In this document: positions 1 through 7,438 of the stretch, piece by piece
Layout: each line of letters opens with the position of its first letter
How positions within the stretch are numbered: position 1 is the stretch's first letter
DNA from: Blautia sp. AF19-10LB
GTDB taxonomy: Bacteria > Bacillota > Clostridia > Lachnospirales > Lachnospiraceae
Direction: 5' to 3'
Length of the DNA stretch: 19,587 bases
NCBI RefSeq assembly: GCF_003461245.1
Contig: NZ_QTWS01000045.1
Location: 1-19,587 of the forward strand
Notes under the pieces: generated by a model
Told to the model about the DNA's origin: nothing
The model's database searches: none
The model's input: only the letters and a program-made list of their open reading frames with translations
Translations under genes and position numbers: made by a program

Positions 1-139
1 CCCCTATACCATTTCAGATATAGAGATCTTTATGCGTCATACTAACTTAATGACATTGCGGATTTTCCGGGGTTTCTTTTTTATGTCTTTTTTCTGTAAA
101 TCTGTCGGATTTTCTGGGAAAAGTACCATGATGAAAGAC
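1..139. other. Left-edge non-coding stretch downstream of the AraC gene
   Basis: No gene is visible in these bases. They hold two direct copies of CGGATTTTC(C/T)GGG, at 59-71 and 106-118, 47 bases apart, and several T-runs. I do not see a strong hairpin plus T-run that would clearly end the leftward AraC transcript. The first copy could form only a very short CGG/CCG hairpin before a T-rich stretch on the plus strand. Confidence 0.4.
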
Positions 140-1006
140 TTAGTATAATTCCCTGTATTCCGAAGGTGTCATATGCTCCAGCTTCTCGAAGTTTCGCGTA
201 TAGGTAAGTGGGCTTTTGAAGCCGACAGAAGCTGCGATTGCAGAGATTGAGAGCTTGGAATAACTCAGAAGTTCCTTGGACTTATTAATACGGAATTCCG
301 TGACATACTGGTGGATTGAGATTCCCATATGTTCCTTAAACAGCTTGCAGAAGTAATATTTTGAGAAGCTGACGCTGTTGCAGACTGCATCGATACTCAG
401 ATCACTCTGATAATGCGTCTGGATATACTTAAGTGCTGTGTTTACGGCACTGTCCTGAACAGGAGTCTGCTTTTTGGCGTTCAGAATATTCTGGGAGAGA
501 ATGTACAGTTCCAGGTAGATCTGATGCACTACAGAACTGGCATGCATCTGTGCTGACATAGGGTCTGATTTATAGTCGATCTCAAGGATCTCAAGAAAGA
601 GATCCAGCATGTGATGAAGCTTGTTGAAATGAAACGTACAGTCATGCCGTCTGATATAATTGTAAAACTGCTGTGCGTGGGATCCACCGATGATAAAATA
701 CAGGTATTCACGTCGTGTCTTTCCATAAGAAATAGGAAGAGAGAATGTCAACGGTGTATTGCAGGCAGATACAATGATATCATGGGAATGAACAGGATGT
801 TTCTCATCGTTTTTTTTGAACTTCATGGTACACAGGGAGTAGACGAATAAGTAGTCTGAATAGTTGTTGCAGGCACCACGGATAAATTTACGGTCATTGC
901 AGTATCCGACTTCCTTTATATAGAAGGGAAGGGCTGTGATCTGGACATCTGTTTTGGGTATGACCGAAAAATAGTCGGTGGGCATAAGATGTTTTGGCAG
1001 TCGCAT
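140..1006 (-). CDS. AraC-family transcriptional regulator
   Basis: A 288-residue DNA-binding regulator. The last ~100 residues carry the two helix-turn-helix units of the AraC/XylS family: the first around LSIDAVCNSVSFSKYYFCKLFK, the second around ISAIAASVGFKSPLTYTRNF, ending in the typical TPSEYRE. The N-terminal ~170 residues would be the ligand-sensing part; a HPVHSHD segment resembles the histidine-rich strand of an AraC-type cupin, but I cannot identify the ligand. The ATG at 1004-1006 is preceded on the minus strand by GGAGGT (1011-1016), which supports the start. The gene is divergent from the sugar importer beginning at 1383. By the usual logic of such pairs it probably controls that importer and perhaps the catabolic genes (inference). 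Length is normal for the family. Confidence 0.93.
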   Translation of the reverse strand: MRLPKHLMPTDYFSVIPKTDVQITALPFYIKEVGYCNDRKFIRGACNNYSDYLFVYSLCTMKFKKNDEKHPVHSHDIIVSACNTPLTFSLPISYGKTRREYLYFIIGGSHAQQFYNYIRRHDCTFHFNKLHHMLDLFLEILEIDYKSDPMSAQMHASSVVHQIYLELYILSQNILNAKKQTPVQDSAVNTALKYIQTHYQSDLSIDAVCNSVSFSKYYFCKLFKEHMGISIHQYVTEFRINKSKELLSYSKLSISAIAASVGFKSPLTYTRNFEKLEHMTPSEYRELY

Positions 1007-1031
1007 AAAAACCTCCGCAAGAAATGATAGT

Positions 1032-1061
1032 CAGTTACTGCGCACAAGGGAACCGTAACTG
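1032..1061. promoter_or_regulatory. Inverted repeat around GCACAAGGGAA, copy 1
   Basis: CAGTTAC at 1032-1038 is perfectly complementary to GTAACTG at 1055-1061, with a 16-nt centre that contains GCACAAGGGAA (1042-1052). It lies just upstream of the AraC start, probably inside its leader. The same 11-nt word sits at the centre of a different inverted repeat at 14366-14396 upstream of the second kinase. This could be a protein-binding site or a hairpin RNA element. Confidence 0.45.
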
Positions 1062-1073
1062 GTAATGCTTTTT

Positions 1074-1079
1074 ATTATA
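1074..1079 (-). promoter_or_regulatory. Candidate -10 box for the AraC gene
   Basis: On the minus strand this is a perfect TATAAT. The region 16-18 nt upstream is only T-rich (TTTTTT-like), so no good -35 is visible. That is common for weak or activator-dependent promoters. Transcription from it would start near 1067 and place the inverted repeat at 1032-1061 in the AraC leader. Confidence 0.4.
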
Positions 1080-1290
1080 CCAATAATATAGAAGAAAAAA
1101 AAGTGTACAAAGAACCAAAATAAAGGAGAAAATTTATGTAAAAACTGTCATTGGCAATATAGATAAACAAAAACTGACAGGTAGATGAAACTGATGTGAA
1201 GATTGTTAAAAGATAAGATGCTTTTTTGTTGTAAAATATAAAAAAGTGCCAAAAACGCAATTTTTGATACCCGTAAAGCAATTTTATATA

Positions 1291-1318
1291 TTGAAAAACT
1301 CTATGATTTGTATAAAAT
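1291..1318 (+). promoter_or_regulatory. Candidate promoter of the sugar importer operon
   Basis: TTGAAA (1291-1296), a 16-nt spacer and TAAAAT (1313-1318) resemble a sigma-70-type promoter. It lies about 65 nt before the ATPase start and downstream of the candidate operator repeats at 1140-1180. Confidence 0.45.
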
Positions 1319-1382
1319 CAGATACATAAAGAACGCAACGCAGTTCAATCACAACGAAGGAAAGGGAGGAGTAAGACACAAA

Positions 1383-2888
1383 ATGAGTGAGTATATCTTG
1401 GAACTGAAAGATGTAGTAAAAACATTTGGTGGAGTTAAAGCTCTGAATGGAGTTCACTTTCAGTTAAAAAGAGGCGAGATTCATGCTCTGATGGGAGAAA
1501 ACGGAGCTGGTAAATCAACTTTTATTAAGGTCATTACCGGTGTACATCAGCCGGACAGCGGAATCATGCTGCTGGATGGTGAGCAGGTAACATTAAGAAA
1601 CACTACAGACTCAGCGAAACTTGGAATTGCTGCTATTTATCAGCATGTAACGGCGTTCCCTGATCTGACTGTTACAGAGAATATTTTTATGGGACGGGAA
1701 ATTAAGAATAAATTTGGCTTCTATGACTGGAAGACAATGAGACAGCGTGCGAAAGAACTGATTCAGCCTTTAAGTGCAGAGATCGATGTAAACAAACCGA
1801 TGGGCAACTTATCTGTTGCAGAGCAGCAGCTGGTTGAGATCGCAAAAGCACTTTCCTGTGATGCAAGAATCCTGATCATGGATGAGCCGACAGCTTCGCT
1901 TACAAGAAATGAATGTCTTCAGTTATATCGCATTGCGAAAGATCTGAGAGACAAGGGAGTTTCCATTATCTTCATTACTCACAGATTTGAAGATATGTAT
2001 GAGCTGGCTACCCGTGTTACCGTATTCCGTGATTCTACATATGTTGGTTCCTGGGATGTTGACAAGATCACAAATGCAGATCTTGTAAAGGCAATGGTTG
2101 GTCGTGAACTGAATTCCATGTATCCTGAGAAAACAGCCAAGATCGGTGATGTGGTACTTGAGGTTGATAATATCAGCAAAGAAGGATATTTCAAGAATAT
2201 TTCCTTCAATGTACGTAAAGGTGAGATCCTTGCACTGACAGGTCTGGTAGGAGCAGGACGTACTGAGGTATGTCAGACAATTTATGGTATCATGCATCCG
2301 GACAGCGGTGAGATCCGTCTGGAAGGAAAGAAAGTAGATATCAAGAGTCCGATCGATGCTCTTAATCTTGGAATCGGACTTCTTCCGGAGAACAGACAGA
2401 CCCAGGGTCTTGTAAATGAACTTCCTATTTATCAGAACGTATCTTCCGCTTCCATGAAGCAGTTTGTAAAGGGCGGACAGATGGATGTAGATAAAGAAAT
2501 GGAAAATGCGATTGCCCTGTGCAAGAAGATCCAATTGAAAGCAAACGATATTACAGCACCGCCGTCATCTCTGTCAGGTGGTAATCAGCAGAAAGTCGTT
2601 GTTGCCAAGATGCTGAGTTCCGATCAGAAGGTTCTGATCATGGACGAGCCTACAAAGGGTATCGACGTTGGTGCAAAATATTCTATTTATGAGATTATGA
2701 ACAGTCTGGCATGCAAAGGATACGGAATCATTATGGTTTCTTCTGAAATGCCGGAGGTTCTTGGTGTTGCAGACAGAGTCGTTGTAATGAAGAGCGGTCG
2801 TGTGACAGGTGAGTTTGGCGATATGGAAACTGTAACCCAGGAAATGCTGCTTGAAGCATCTCTGAAAGAAAGAGAGGGGCATAAATAA
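1383..2888 (+). CDS. Sugar ABC importer, duplicated ATP-binding subunit (RbsA/RhaT-type)
   Basis: A 501-residue double ATPase that would energise uptake of a monosaccharide through the two permeases that follow. The first half has Walker A GENGAGKST (38-46), the signature-like LSVAEQQ and Walker B ILIMDEPT. The second half has a degenerate Walker A (GLVGAGRTE), LSGGNQQK and LIMDEPTKGIDVGAK. A degenerate second Walker A and a GGNQQK signature are typical of the CUT2 class (ribose, xylose, rhamnose, AI-2). I chose ATG 1383 because AAGGGAGGA lies just upstream; an upstream in-frame ATG at 1308 would add 25 unconserved-looking residues and overlap the promoter region. The stop TAA overlaps the next ATG by one base, so translation is probably coupled. 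The substrate cannot be fixed from this subunit. Confidence 0.93.
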   Translation: MSEYILELKDVVKTFGGVKALNGVHFQLKRGEIHALMGENGAGKSTFIKVITGVHQPDSGIMLLDGEQVTLRNTTDSAKLGIAAIYQHVTAFPDLTVTENIFMGREIKNKFGFYDWKTMRQRAKELIQPLSAEIDVNKPMGNLSVAEQQLVEIAKALSCDARILIMDEPTASLTRNECLQLYRIAKDLRDKGVSIIFITHRFEDMYELATRVTVFRDSTYVGSWDVDKITNADLVKAMVGRELNSMYPEKTAKIGDVVLEVDNISKEGYFKNISFNVRKGEILALTGLVGAGRTEVCQTIYGIMHPDSGEIRLEGKKVDIKSPIDALNLGIGLLPENRQTQGLVNELPIYQNVSSASMKQFVKGGQMDVDKEMENAIALCKKIQLKANDITAPPSSLSGGNQQKVVVAKMLSSDQKVLIMDEPTKGIDVGAKYSIYEIMNSLACKGYGIIMVSSEMPEVLGVADRVVVMKSGRVTGEFGDMETVTQEMLLEASLKEREGHK

Positions 2889-3874
2889 TGAAAAATTTAT
2901 TAAAATCCAGAAATACCGGATTGATCGCAGTTCTGATCATTTTGCTGGTGATCGCCCGTTTCCTTACACCGGGTATGTTTACTTCCACATCTCTGGTAAG
3001 TATGCTTCAGAACAATACAATCTATGCACTCCTTGCGATTGCTGAGATGATGGTTATTCTTACAGGCGGTATTGATATTTCCATCGCTTCCCAGCTTGCA
3101 TTTGTTGGTATTTCCTGTACCACTCTTGCATGCAGCCATCCGGGAATCCCTGGAATCGTATGGGTATTATTTGCAATTGTTCTCGGCGCACTCTGTGGTG
3201 CACTGAATGGTTTCCTGGTTGGATACCTTCACATGGTTCCGATGATCTGTACCCTGGGTACGATGTACATCTTCCGTGGTCTTGCGTTTGTAGTTTCCGG
3301 CGGACAGTGGTGGTTCGCTGCACAGTACGAAGAACTGAACGGATATCGTACGTTTGCAATCGGACAGTTCTTAGGACTGCCGATCATCCTCTGGATCACG
3401 ATCATTCTGCTGGTTGTAGCAGGACTGTTCCTTGGATATACTTCCGCAGGAAGAAGAATCTATGCAATCGGTACATCTCGTGAATCTGCAGCAGTTGCAG
3501 GTATCAAAGAACCAAAGGTAACATTTTATTCTTTCGTGATCTGTGGTGCAGTGACAGGTCTGGCAGGTATGCTTTATACTGCAAACTATGCAATTGGTTA
3601 TTATGGAATGGCAGACGGTTTTGAAATGACTGCGATCGCAATCTGCGTTCTCGGTGGAGTATCTATCACCGGTGGTAAAGGACGTATGGATGGTGTGGCA
3701 ATCGGTGCACTTATCATGTCTGTGATCACATATTTCATTAGTATGATTCCTGGTATGAGTGTATGGCAGAAATCACTCCAGGGCGGAATTATCATTGTTG
3801 CCGTTGCAATTAACTACTTTACCGAGCAGTCTGCTAAGAGACAGGCTCTCAAAGAAAGGAGTGCGTTGATCTAA
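2888..3874 (+). CDS. Sugar ABC importer permease 1 (BPD_transp_2 family)
   Basis: A 328-residue, strongly hydrophobic inner-membrane protein with about eight to ten membrane segments, the normal size for CUT2 permeases. Family hallmarks are GGIDISIASQLAFVG near residues 60-75 and the late motif AICVLGGVSITGGKG, followed by G..IGALIMSVITY. It would form half of the membrane channel with the next gene and be driven by the double ATPase. It overlaps both neighbours by one base in TAATG junctions, which points to a single operon. The order ATPase-permease-permease-binding protein is like the AI-2 (lsr) and rhamnose (rha) importers, but gut clostridia use this class for many sugars. Confidence 0.92.
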   Translation: MKNLLKSRNTGLIAVLIILLVIARFLTPGMFTSTSLVSMLQNNTIYALLAIAEMMVILTGGIDISIASQLAFVGISCTTLACSHPGIPGIVWVLFAIVLGALCGALNGFLVGYLHMVPMICTLGTMYIFRGLAFVVSGGQWWFAAQYEELNGYRTFAIGQFLGLPIILWITIILLVVAGLFLGYTSAGRRIYAIGTSRESAAVAGIKEPKVTFYSFVICGAVTGLAGMLYTANYAIGYYGMADGFEMTAIAICVLGGVSITGGKGRMDGVAIGALIMSVITYFISMIPGMSVWQKSLQGGIIIVAVAINYFTEQSAKRQALKERSALI

Positions 3875-5121
3875 TGCCAGGAAGTAATTACGACAGAGAC
3901 CTCAGTGTCAAGGAAGGATTTGTATTAAAGAAATTCCTTGTCAAATGGGAAATGATTCTTGTATATATCATGGTTTTAATTAATGTACTGTTGGCGGTTA
4001 TAAAACCGGATCTTTATTTTACCCACGGTACAGTTCAGTCAATGATCAATGCAGGTCTGGATGTTTCTCCGCTTGTACTTGGTATGGTATTCATCCTTCT
4101 GCTGGGTGACATTGACGTATCAGTAGCAGCACAGATGATCCTGGGTGGAATGGTAACAGGACTTCTGATGGATAAAGGACTTCCGTCACTCATCTGTGTT
4201 ATCGTCGGAATCATTGTTTGTATGCTCTGTGGAGCATTCAATGGATTCTGTGTTGCTTTCCTTGAAATGCCGGCGGTTATCACTACAATTTCTACATCCA
4301 TGTTATTCAGAGGTATTGTGGAAATCGTTCTGGGTGAGAATTCTCTGAAGAATTTCCCGAAGTGGTACAACAAGATCGGATGGATGAACATTGGTGGAAT
4401 CATTCCGCTGAGTATGGTGCTTTTCCTTATCATGGGTGCTATCTTCATCTTTGTTCTTCACAAGTCACCATTTGGACGTAAAGTTTACATTGTTGGTAAC
4501 AACCCGACATGTGCAAATTATTCAGGTATCAGTGTTAAGAAAGTCAAAATGCAGGTATTTATCCTCATGGGATTCATGGCAGGTATCGGTTCTATCTTCT
4601 TTATCGGACGTATGGGTGGAGGTCTTTCCTCTTCCATGGGTACAGGATATGAAATGACTGCGATCGCCTGTGCGGTATTAGGTGGTGTTTCTACCAATGG
4701 TGGTAAAGGTAAAATGTGGGGACCTATCATTGCAACCTTTATCATGGCTTTCCTTACATATGCACTGGGACTTATGGGTATCGACCCGAACACAAAGAAA
4801 ATCGTTATCGGTGTTATCCTTATCGTAACGATCCTGATCTCCACGATCAACAAACAGATGATCAAAGATATCAAACTGAGACTGTTCTATCATAACAATA
4901 AGAACATTGAAGCAATCAATGACAGAACAGCAGCTGCTGTTAAAGATATGAAGAAACAGATCAAAGAACTTGAAAAAGGCAATGCATCTGACAAGGCAGC
5001 TCAGATCGAGAAACTCAATAAGAAGATCGAAGCAGCTCAGAAAGAATGTAAAGAGAAATCTGCTCAGTGGTGGGCAGAACAGCAGGAAAACGCAAAGAAA
5101 GCAAAAGAGCGTTTCAAATAA
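3874..5121 (+). CDS. Sugar ABC importer permease 2 with long charged C-terminal tail
   Basis: A 415-residue permease of the same family as its neighbour. The membrane part runs to about residue 330 and shows LLGDIDVSVAAQMILGGM and the hallmark ACAVLGGVSTNGGKGKMWG. Family members usually end near 330-350 residues. Here a further ~80 residues form a lysine/glutamate/alanine-rich stretch (MKKQIKELEKG, QIEKLNKKIEAAQKE) with coiled-coil character, ending KKAKERFK. The tail would probably be cytoplasmic. The start ATG at 3874 overlaps the previous stop by one base, with AAAGGAG about 10 nt upstream. It would pair with permease 1 to form the channel. The role of the tail is unknown; docking or oligomerisation is a guess. 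Confidence 0.92.
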   Translation: MPGSNYDRDLSVKEGFVLKKFLVKWEMILVYIMVLINVLLAVIKPDLYFTHGTVQSMINAGLDVSPLVLGMVFILLLGDIDVSVAAQMILGGMVTGLLMDKGLPSLICVIVGIIVCMLCGAFNGFCVAFLEMPAVITTISTSMLFRGIVEIVLGENSLKNFPKWYNKIGWMNIGGIIPLSMVLFLIMGAIFIFVLHKSPFGRKVYIVGNNPTCANYSGISVKKVKMQVFILMGFMAGIGSIFFIGRMGGGLSSSMGTGYEMTAIACAVLGGVSTNGGKGKMWGPIIATFIMAFLTYALGLMGIDPNTKKIVIGVILIVTILISTINKQMIKDIKLRLFYHNNKNIEAINDRTAAAVKDMKKQIKELEKGNASDKAAQIEKLNKKIEAAQKECKEKSAQWWAEQQENAKKAKERFK

Positions 5122-5143
5122 TCTTACCTGTCTGAACTACGAA

Positions 5144-5167
5144 ATATAAACACAAAGATGTTTATAT
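5144..5167 (+). other. AU-rich hairpin between permease and binding-protein genes
   Basis: ATATAAACA (5144-5152) and TGTTTATAT (5159-5167) form a perfect 9-bp stem with a CAAAGA loop, ending 26 nt before the binding-protein ATG. There is no T-run, so it is not a typical terminator. Intercistronic stems of this kind often stabilise the mRNA for the abundant binding protein, but that role is inferred here. Confidence 0.45.
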
Positions 5168-5192
5168 ATATAAAAAAAGGAGGAAGTGTTTC

Positions 5193-6335
5193 ATGAAGAA
5201 AAATCTCAAAAAGGCAATGGCTATGGGCCTTGCAACAACAATGGCCTTGGCAGCTCCGGCAGCAGTTTCAGCAGCTGGTAACACATCAGATGTATCTGGT
5301 TCTCACGTATTTATGTTCAAATCCGTAGGTAACGCATTTGGTGTTATCATGTATGAAGGTTTCTCATCTTATATGGAGCAGGTTGGGGAAAACTGCACAG
5401 AGAAATCACCGGCTGAGACAACTGTAGCAGCTCAGGTACAGCTCATTGACGAAGCAATTACTCAGGGATGCAAATCCATCTCCATTTCTACAAATGGTGA
5501 TACAGGATTTGATGAAGTATTTGCAAAAGCTCAGGAAAAGGGTGTTCCGATCGTATCCGTTGACTCTTCTGCATCTGCTGATTATCGTGTAACTCACAAC
5601 AATCAGGCATCCACAGAAGATATCGGAGCTATGCAGGTTCGCGCAGCAGTTCTTCAGGTTCTTGGCGTAGCTTATGATCCGGAAGACGTAACAATGGAAA
5701 AAACTGTAGAGGCAGCTCTCGCTGATTACGACGGAGACGAGATCAGACTTGGTGTTCTTTCCGCTGGTATCGATACACCTGTACAGAATGGCTGGATCGC
5801 AGTTATGGAGAAGGAACTTCAGAAAGACATCTACAAAGGCAAAGTGAGCCCGGAACTCAACAAGAAATATGGTGATGACGAAGCAACAAAATCTACTACA
5901 CAGGCTCAGGCATTCCTGGCTGAAAACAATGTAGATGCAATCATCTCCCCAACAACAGTTGGTATCGCAGCAGCAGGTGAAGTTCTTACACAGGCTAAAT
6001 CTGATATCAAACTGACAGGTCTTGGACTTCCTTCAGAAATGAAGAACTATATGCCGGCTACAGCAGATGATGATGAGTTCTCATTTGTTTGCCCATACAT
6101 GATGCTGTGGGATGTATCTCATCTTGGAGCTTCTACAGCAGCTATCCAGATGGCAGTTCAGAACGATGGATTTGACGGATCCGCAGGATCAACTGTTGAT
6201 ATGGAAGCTTGGGGCGAATATGAAGCTGAGACATTCACCGCTGAAGACAATGGCGATGGTGGCACAGGCGTTCTCACAGGTCAGCCTTATGTATTCTACA
6301 AAGACAACATGGCAGAGTGGGTTGACAAACTTTAA
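5193..6335 (+). CDS. Secreted sugar-binding protein of the importer (periplasmic-binding-protein fold)
   Basis: A 380-residue type I binding protein (RhaS/LsrB/ribose-binding-like) expected to capture the sugar outside the cell and hand it to the permeases. Residues 1-28 are a signal peptide: KKNLKK, a hydrophobic stretch rich in Ala/Met/Leu, then AAVSAAG with an AxA-type cleavage site. Mature motifs fit the family, for example DEAITQGCKSISISTNG, KGVPIVSVDSSA and VDAIISPTTVGIAAAGEVL. Unusually for a Firmicute binding protein there is no lipobox cysteine near the cleavage site, so lipid anchoring is not predicted. AAGGAGGAA (5177-5184) is a strong ribosome binding site. The gene follows permease 2 after 71 nt with a hairpin and is closed by a terminator, so it is the last gene of the importer operon. 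Confidence 0.92.
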   Translation: MKKNLKKAMAMGLATTMALAAPAAVSAAGNTSDVSGSHVFMFKSVGNAFGVIMYEGFSSYMEQVGENCTEKSPAETTVAAQVQLIDEAITQGCKSISISTNGDTGFDEVFAKAQEKGVPIVSVDSSASADYRVTHNNQASTEDIGAMQVRAAVLQVLGVAYDPEDVTMEKTVEAALADYDGDEIRLGVLSAGIDTPVQNGWIAVMEKELQKDIYKGKVSPELNKKYGDDEATKSTTQAQAFLAENNVDAIISPTTVGIAAAGEVLTQAKSDIKLTGLGLPSEMKNYMPATADDDEFSFVCPYMMLWDVSHLGASTAAIQMAVQNDGFDGSAGSTVDMEAWGEYEAETFTAEDNGDGGTGVLTGQPYVFYKDNMAEWVDKL

Positions 6336-6378
6336 TCTGTATTGCAGTTCTGTTTAAATAAATTAGAAATGCGATAAC

Positions 6379-6414
6379 AAAGGCGTTCGCCCGCGGGCGG
6401 ACGCCTTTTCTTTC
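6379..6414 (+). terminator. Strong intrinsic terminator after the importer operon
   Basis: AAAGGCGTTCGCC (6379-6391) pairs with GGCGGACGCCTTT (6396-6408), with one G-T wobble, a CGCG loop and a following TTTTCTTTC run. The very GC-rich stem in an AT-rich gap makes this a confident Rho-independent terminator. Confidence 0.93.
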
Positions 6415-6433
6415 ATACATATCAGGGACGACA

Positions 6434-6463
6434 GTGGCATATTTTCTGATAATGTATTATAAT
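6434..6463 (+). promoter_or_regulatory. Candidate promoter of the exporter-pentose operon
   Basis: A perfect TATAAT (6458-6463) lies 34 nt before the TTG start at 6497. GTGGCA (6434-6439), 18 nt upstream, matches four of six -35 bases. It comes directly after the terminator at 6379-6414, so a new transcript probably begins here. Confidence 0.6.
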
Positions 6464-6496
6464 TGGGGAAGAGTTTGATCAACAGGAGGGAATATC

Positions 6497-7438
6497 TTGA
6501 TTGAAGTTAGAAATCTTACAAAGAAATACGGAGATCATTTTGCCGTACAGGACATCAGTTTTTCACTTGAAAAAGGAAAAATTTATGGGCTGTTAGGACC
6601 AAATGGTGCCGGAAAATCAACTACAATGAATATAATGACCGGCTACATTGCCGCGACATCAGGGGAAGTCATTATTGAAGGACATGATATTTTTAAAGAG
6701 GCAGAAGAGGCCAAGAAGCATATTGGATATCTTCCGGAAATTCCCCCGTTGTATATGGACATGACAGTCTGGGAGTATCTGTTCACAGTGGCAGATCTCA
6801 AGGGCGTGCCGAAATCAGAACGAAAGTCCATGATAGGAGATGTCATGGAAAAAGTGATGATCACCAATATGAAGGATCGGCTGATCAAAAATCTTTCCAA
6901 AGGATATAAGCAGAGAGTCGGAATTGCACAGACACTGATTGGAAATCCGGATATCATTATTCTTGATGAGCCTACCGTCGGACTGGATCCGAAGCAGATC
7001 ATAGAGATCCGCACACTGATAAAGCAGCTGGGAGAAGATCACACCGTTTTGATAAGCTCGCATATTCTTTCTGAGATTGGGGCAGTGTGTGACCATGTGG
7101 TTATTATCAACAAGGGACATCTGGTAGTGAGTGACAGTACAGAAAATCTGGAAAAACTGTTTAAGGGACAGGATATCCTGTGTCTGAGTGCACAGGGAGA
7201 ACTGGAGAAGATCCAGAATATCCTGCGTGAATTCCCGGCACTCAGTATCGCTGATATGAAAGAAGCAGAAGAAGCTGAGACATACAGGTTCCAGCTGAAA
7301 GTACAGGATCAGGCGGATTACAGAAAACAGTTATTCTTCCGTTTTGCAGAGGCAGGAATCCCGCTTCTTGAGATCAGCAGGGCAGGAATGTCGCTGGAAG
7401 ACATCTTTCTTGAAATTACTGAGGAGGGAAGAGCATGA
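6497..7438 (+). CDS. Gld-like ABC exporter ATP-binding protein
   Basis: A 313-residue single-domain ATPase of the CcmA/GldA/NosF type. Visible motifs are Walker A GPNGAGKST (34-42), the signature variant LSKGYKQRVG instead of LSGGQ, Walker B DIIILDEPTVGLD and the switch histidine in SSHILSE. A ~90-residue C-terminal part follows, as is common in this subgroup. The start is TTG at 6497, giving MIEVRNLTKKYG; AGGAGGG (6484-6490) sits 6 nt before it and no nearby ATG fits. It overlaps the permease gene by four bases (ATGA). With the next three genes it matches a gene set related to the gliding-motility GldA/F/G transporter, seen in many non-gliding bacteria with unknown cargo (established knowledge). 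Confidence 0.92.
   Translation: MIEVRNLTKKYGDHFAVQDISFSLEKGKIYGLLGPNGAGKSTTMNIMTGYIAATSGEVIIEGHDIFKEAEEAKKHIGYLPEIPPLYMDMTVWEYLFTVADLKGVPKSERKSMIGDVMEKVMITNMKDRLIKNLSKGYKQRVGIAQTLIGNPDIIILDEPTVGLDPKQIIEIRTLIKQLGEDHTVLISSHILSEIGAVCDHVVIINKGHLVVSDSTENLEKLFKGQDILCLSAQGELEKIQNILREFPALSIADMKEAEEAETYRFQLKVQDQADYRKQLFFRFAEAGIPLLEISRAGMSLEDIFLEITEEGRA

Larger units (their letters stand above)
1007..1382. other. Divergent regulatory region between AraC gene and importer
   Basis: These 376 AT-rich bases contain no convincing gene. They hold a candidate leftward -10 for the AraC gene (1074-1079), an inverted repeat with a central GCACAAGGGAA word (1032-1061), two 11-nt near-identical direct repeats AAAAACTG(T/A)CA at 1140-1150 and 1169-1179, and a candidate rightward promoter (1291-1318) for the importer. 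The CTGTCA/TGACAG parts of the direct repeats also form an inverted pair (1145-1150 with 1175-1180). Such an arrangement is typical of control regions between an AraC regulator and its target operon. Confidence 0.6.

Noticed and set aside
1075..1281. A 68-codon minus-strand frame in the araC-importer gap
   Set aside because: The Phe/Tyr-rich product mirrors AT-rich DNA, has no ribosome binding site, and would read through the candidate operator repeats.
1308..1382. Longer N-terminus of the importer ATPase from ATG 1308
   Set aside because: It has no ribosome binding site, overlaps the candidate -10, and the residues do not look like the family; ATG 1383 has a good AAGGGAGGA.
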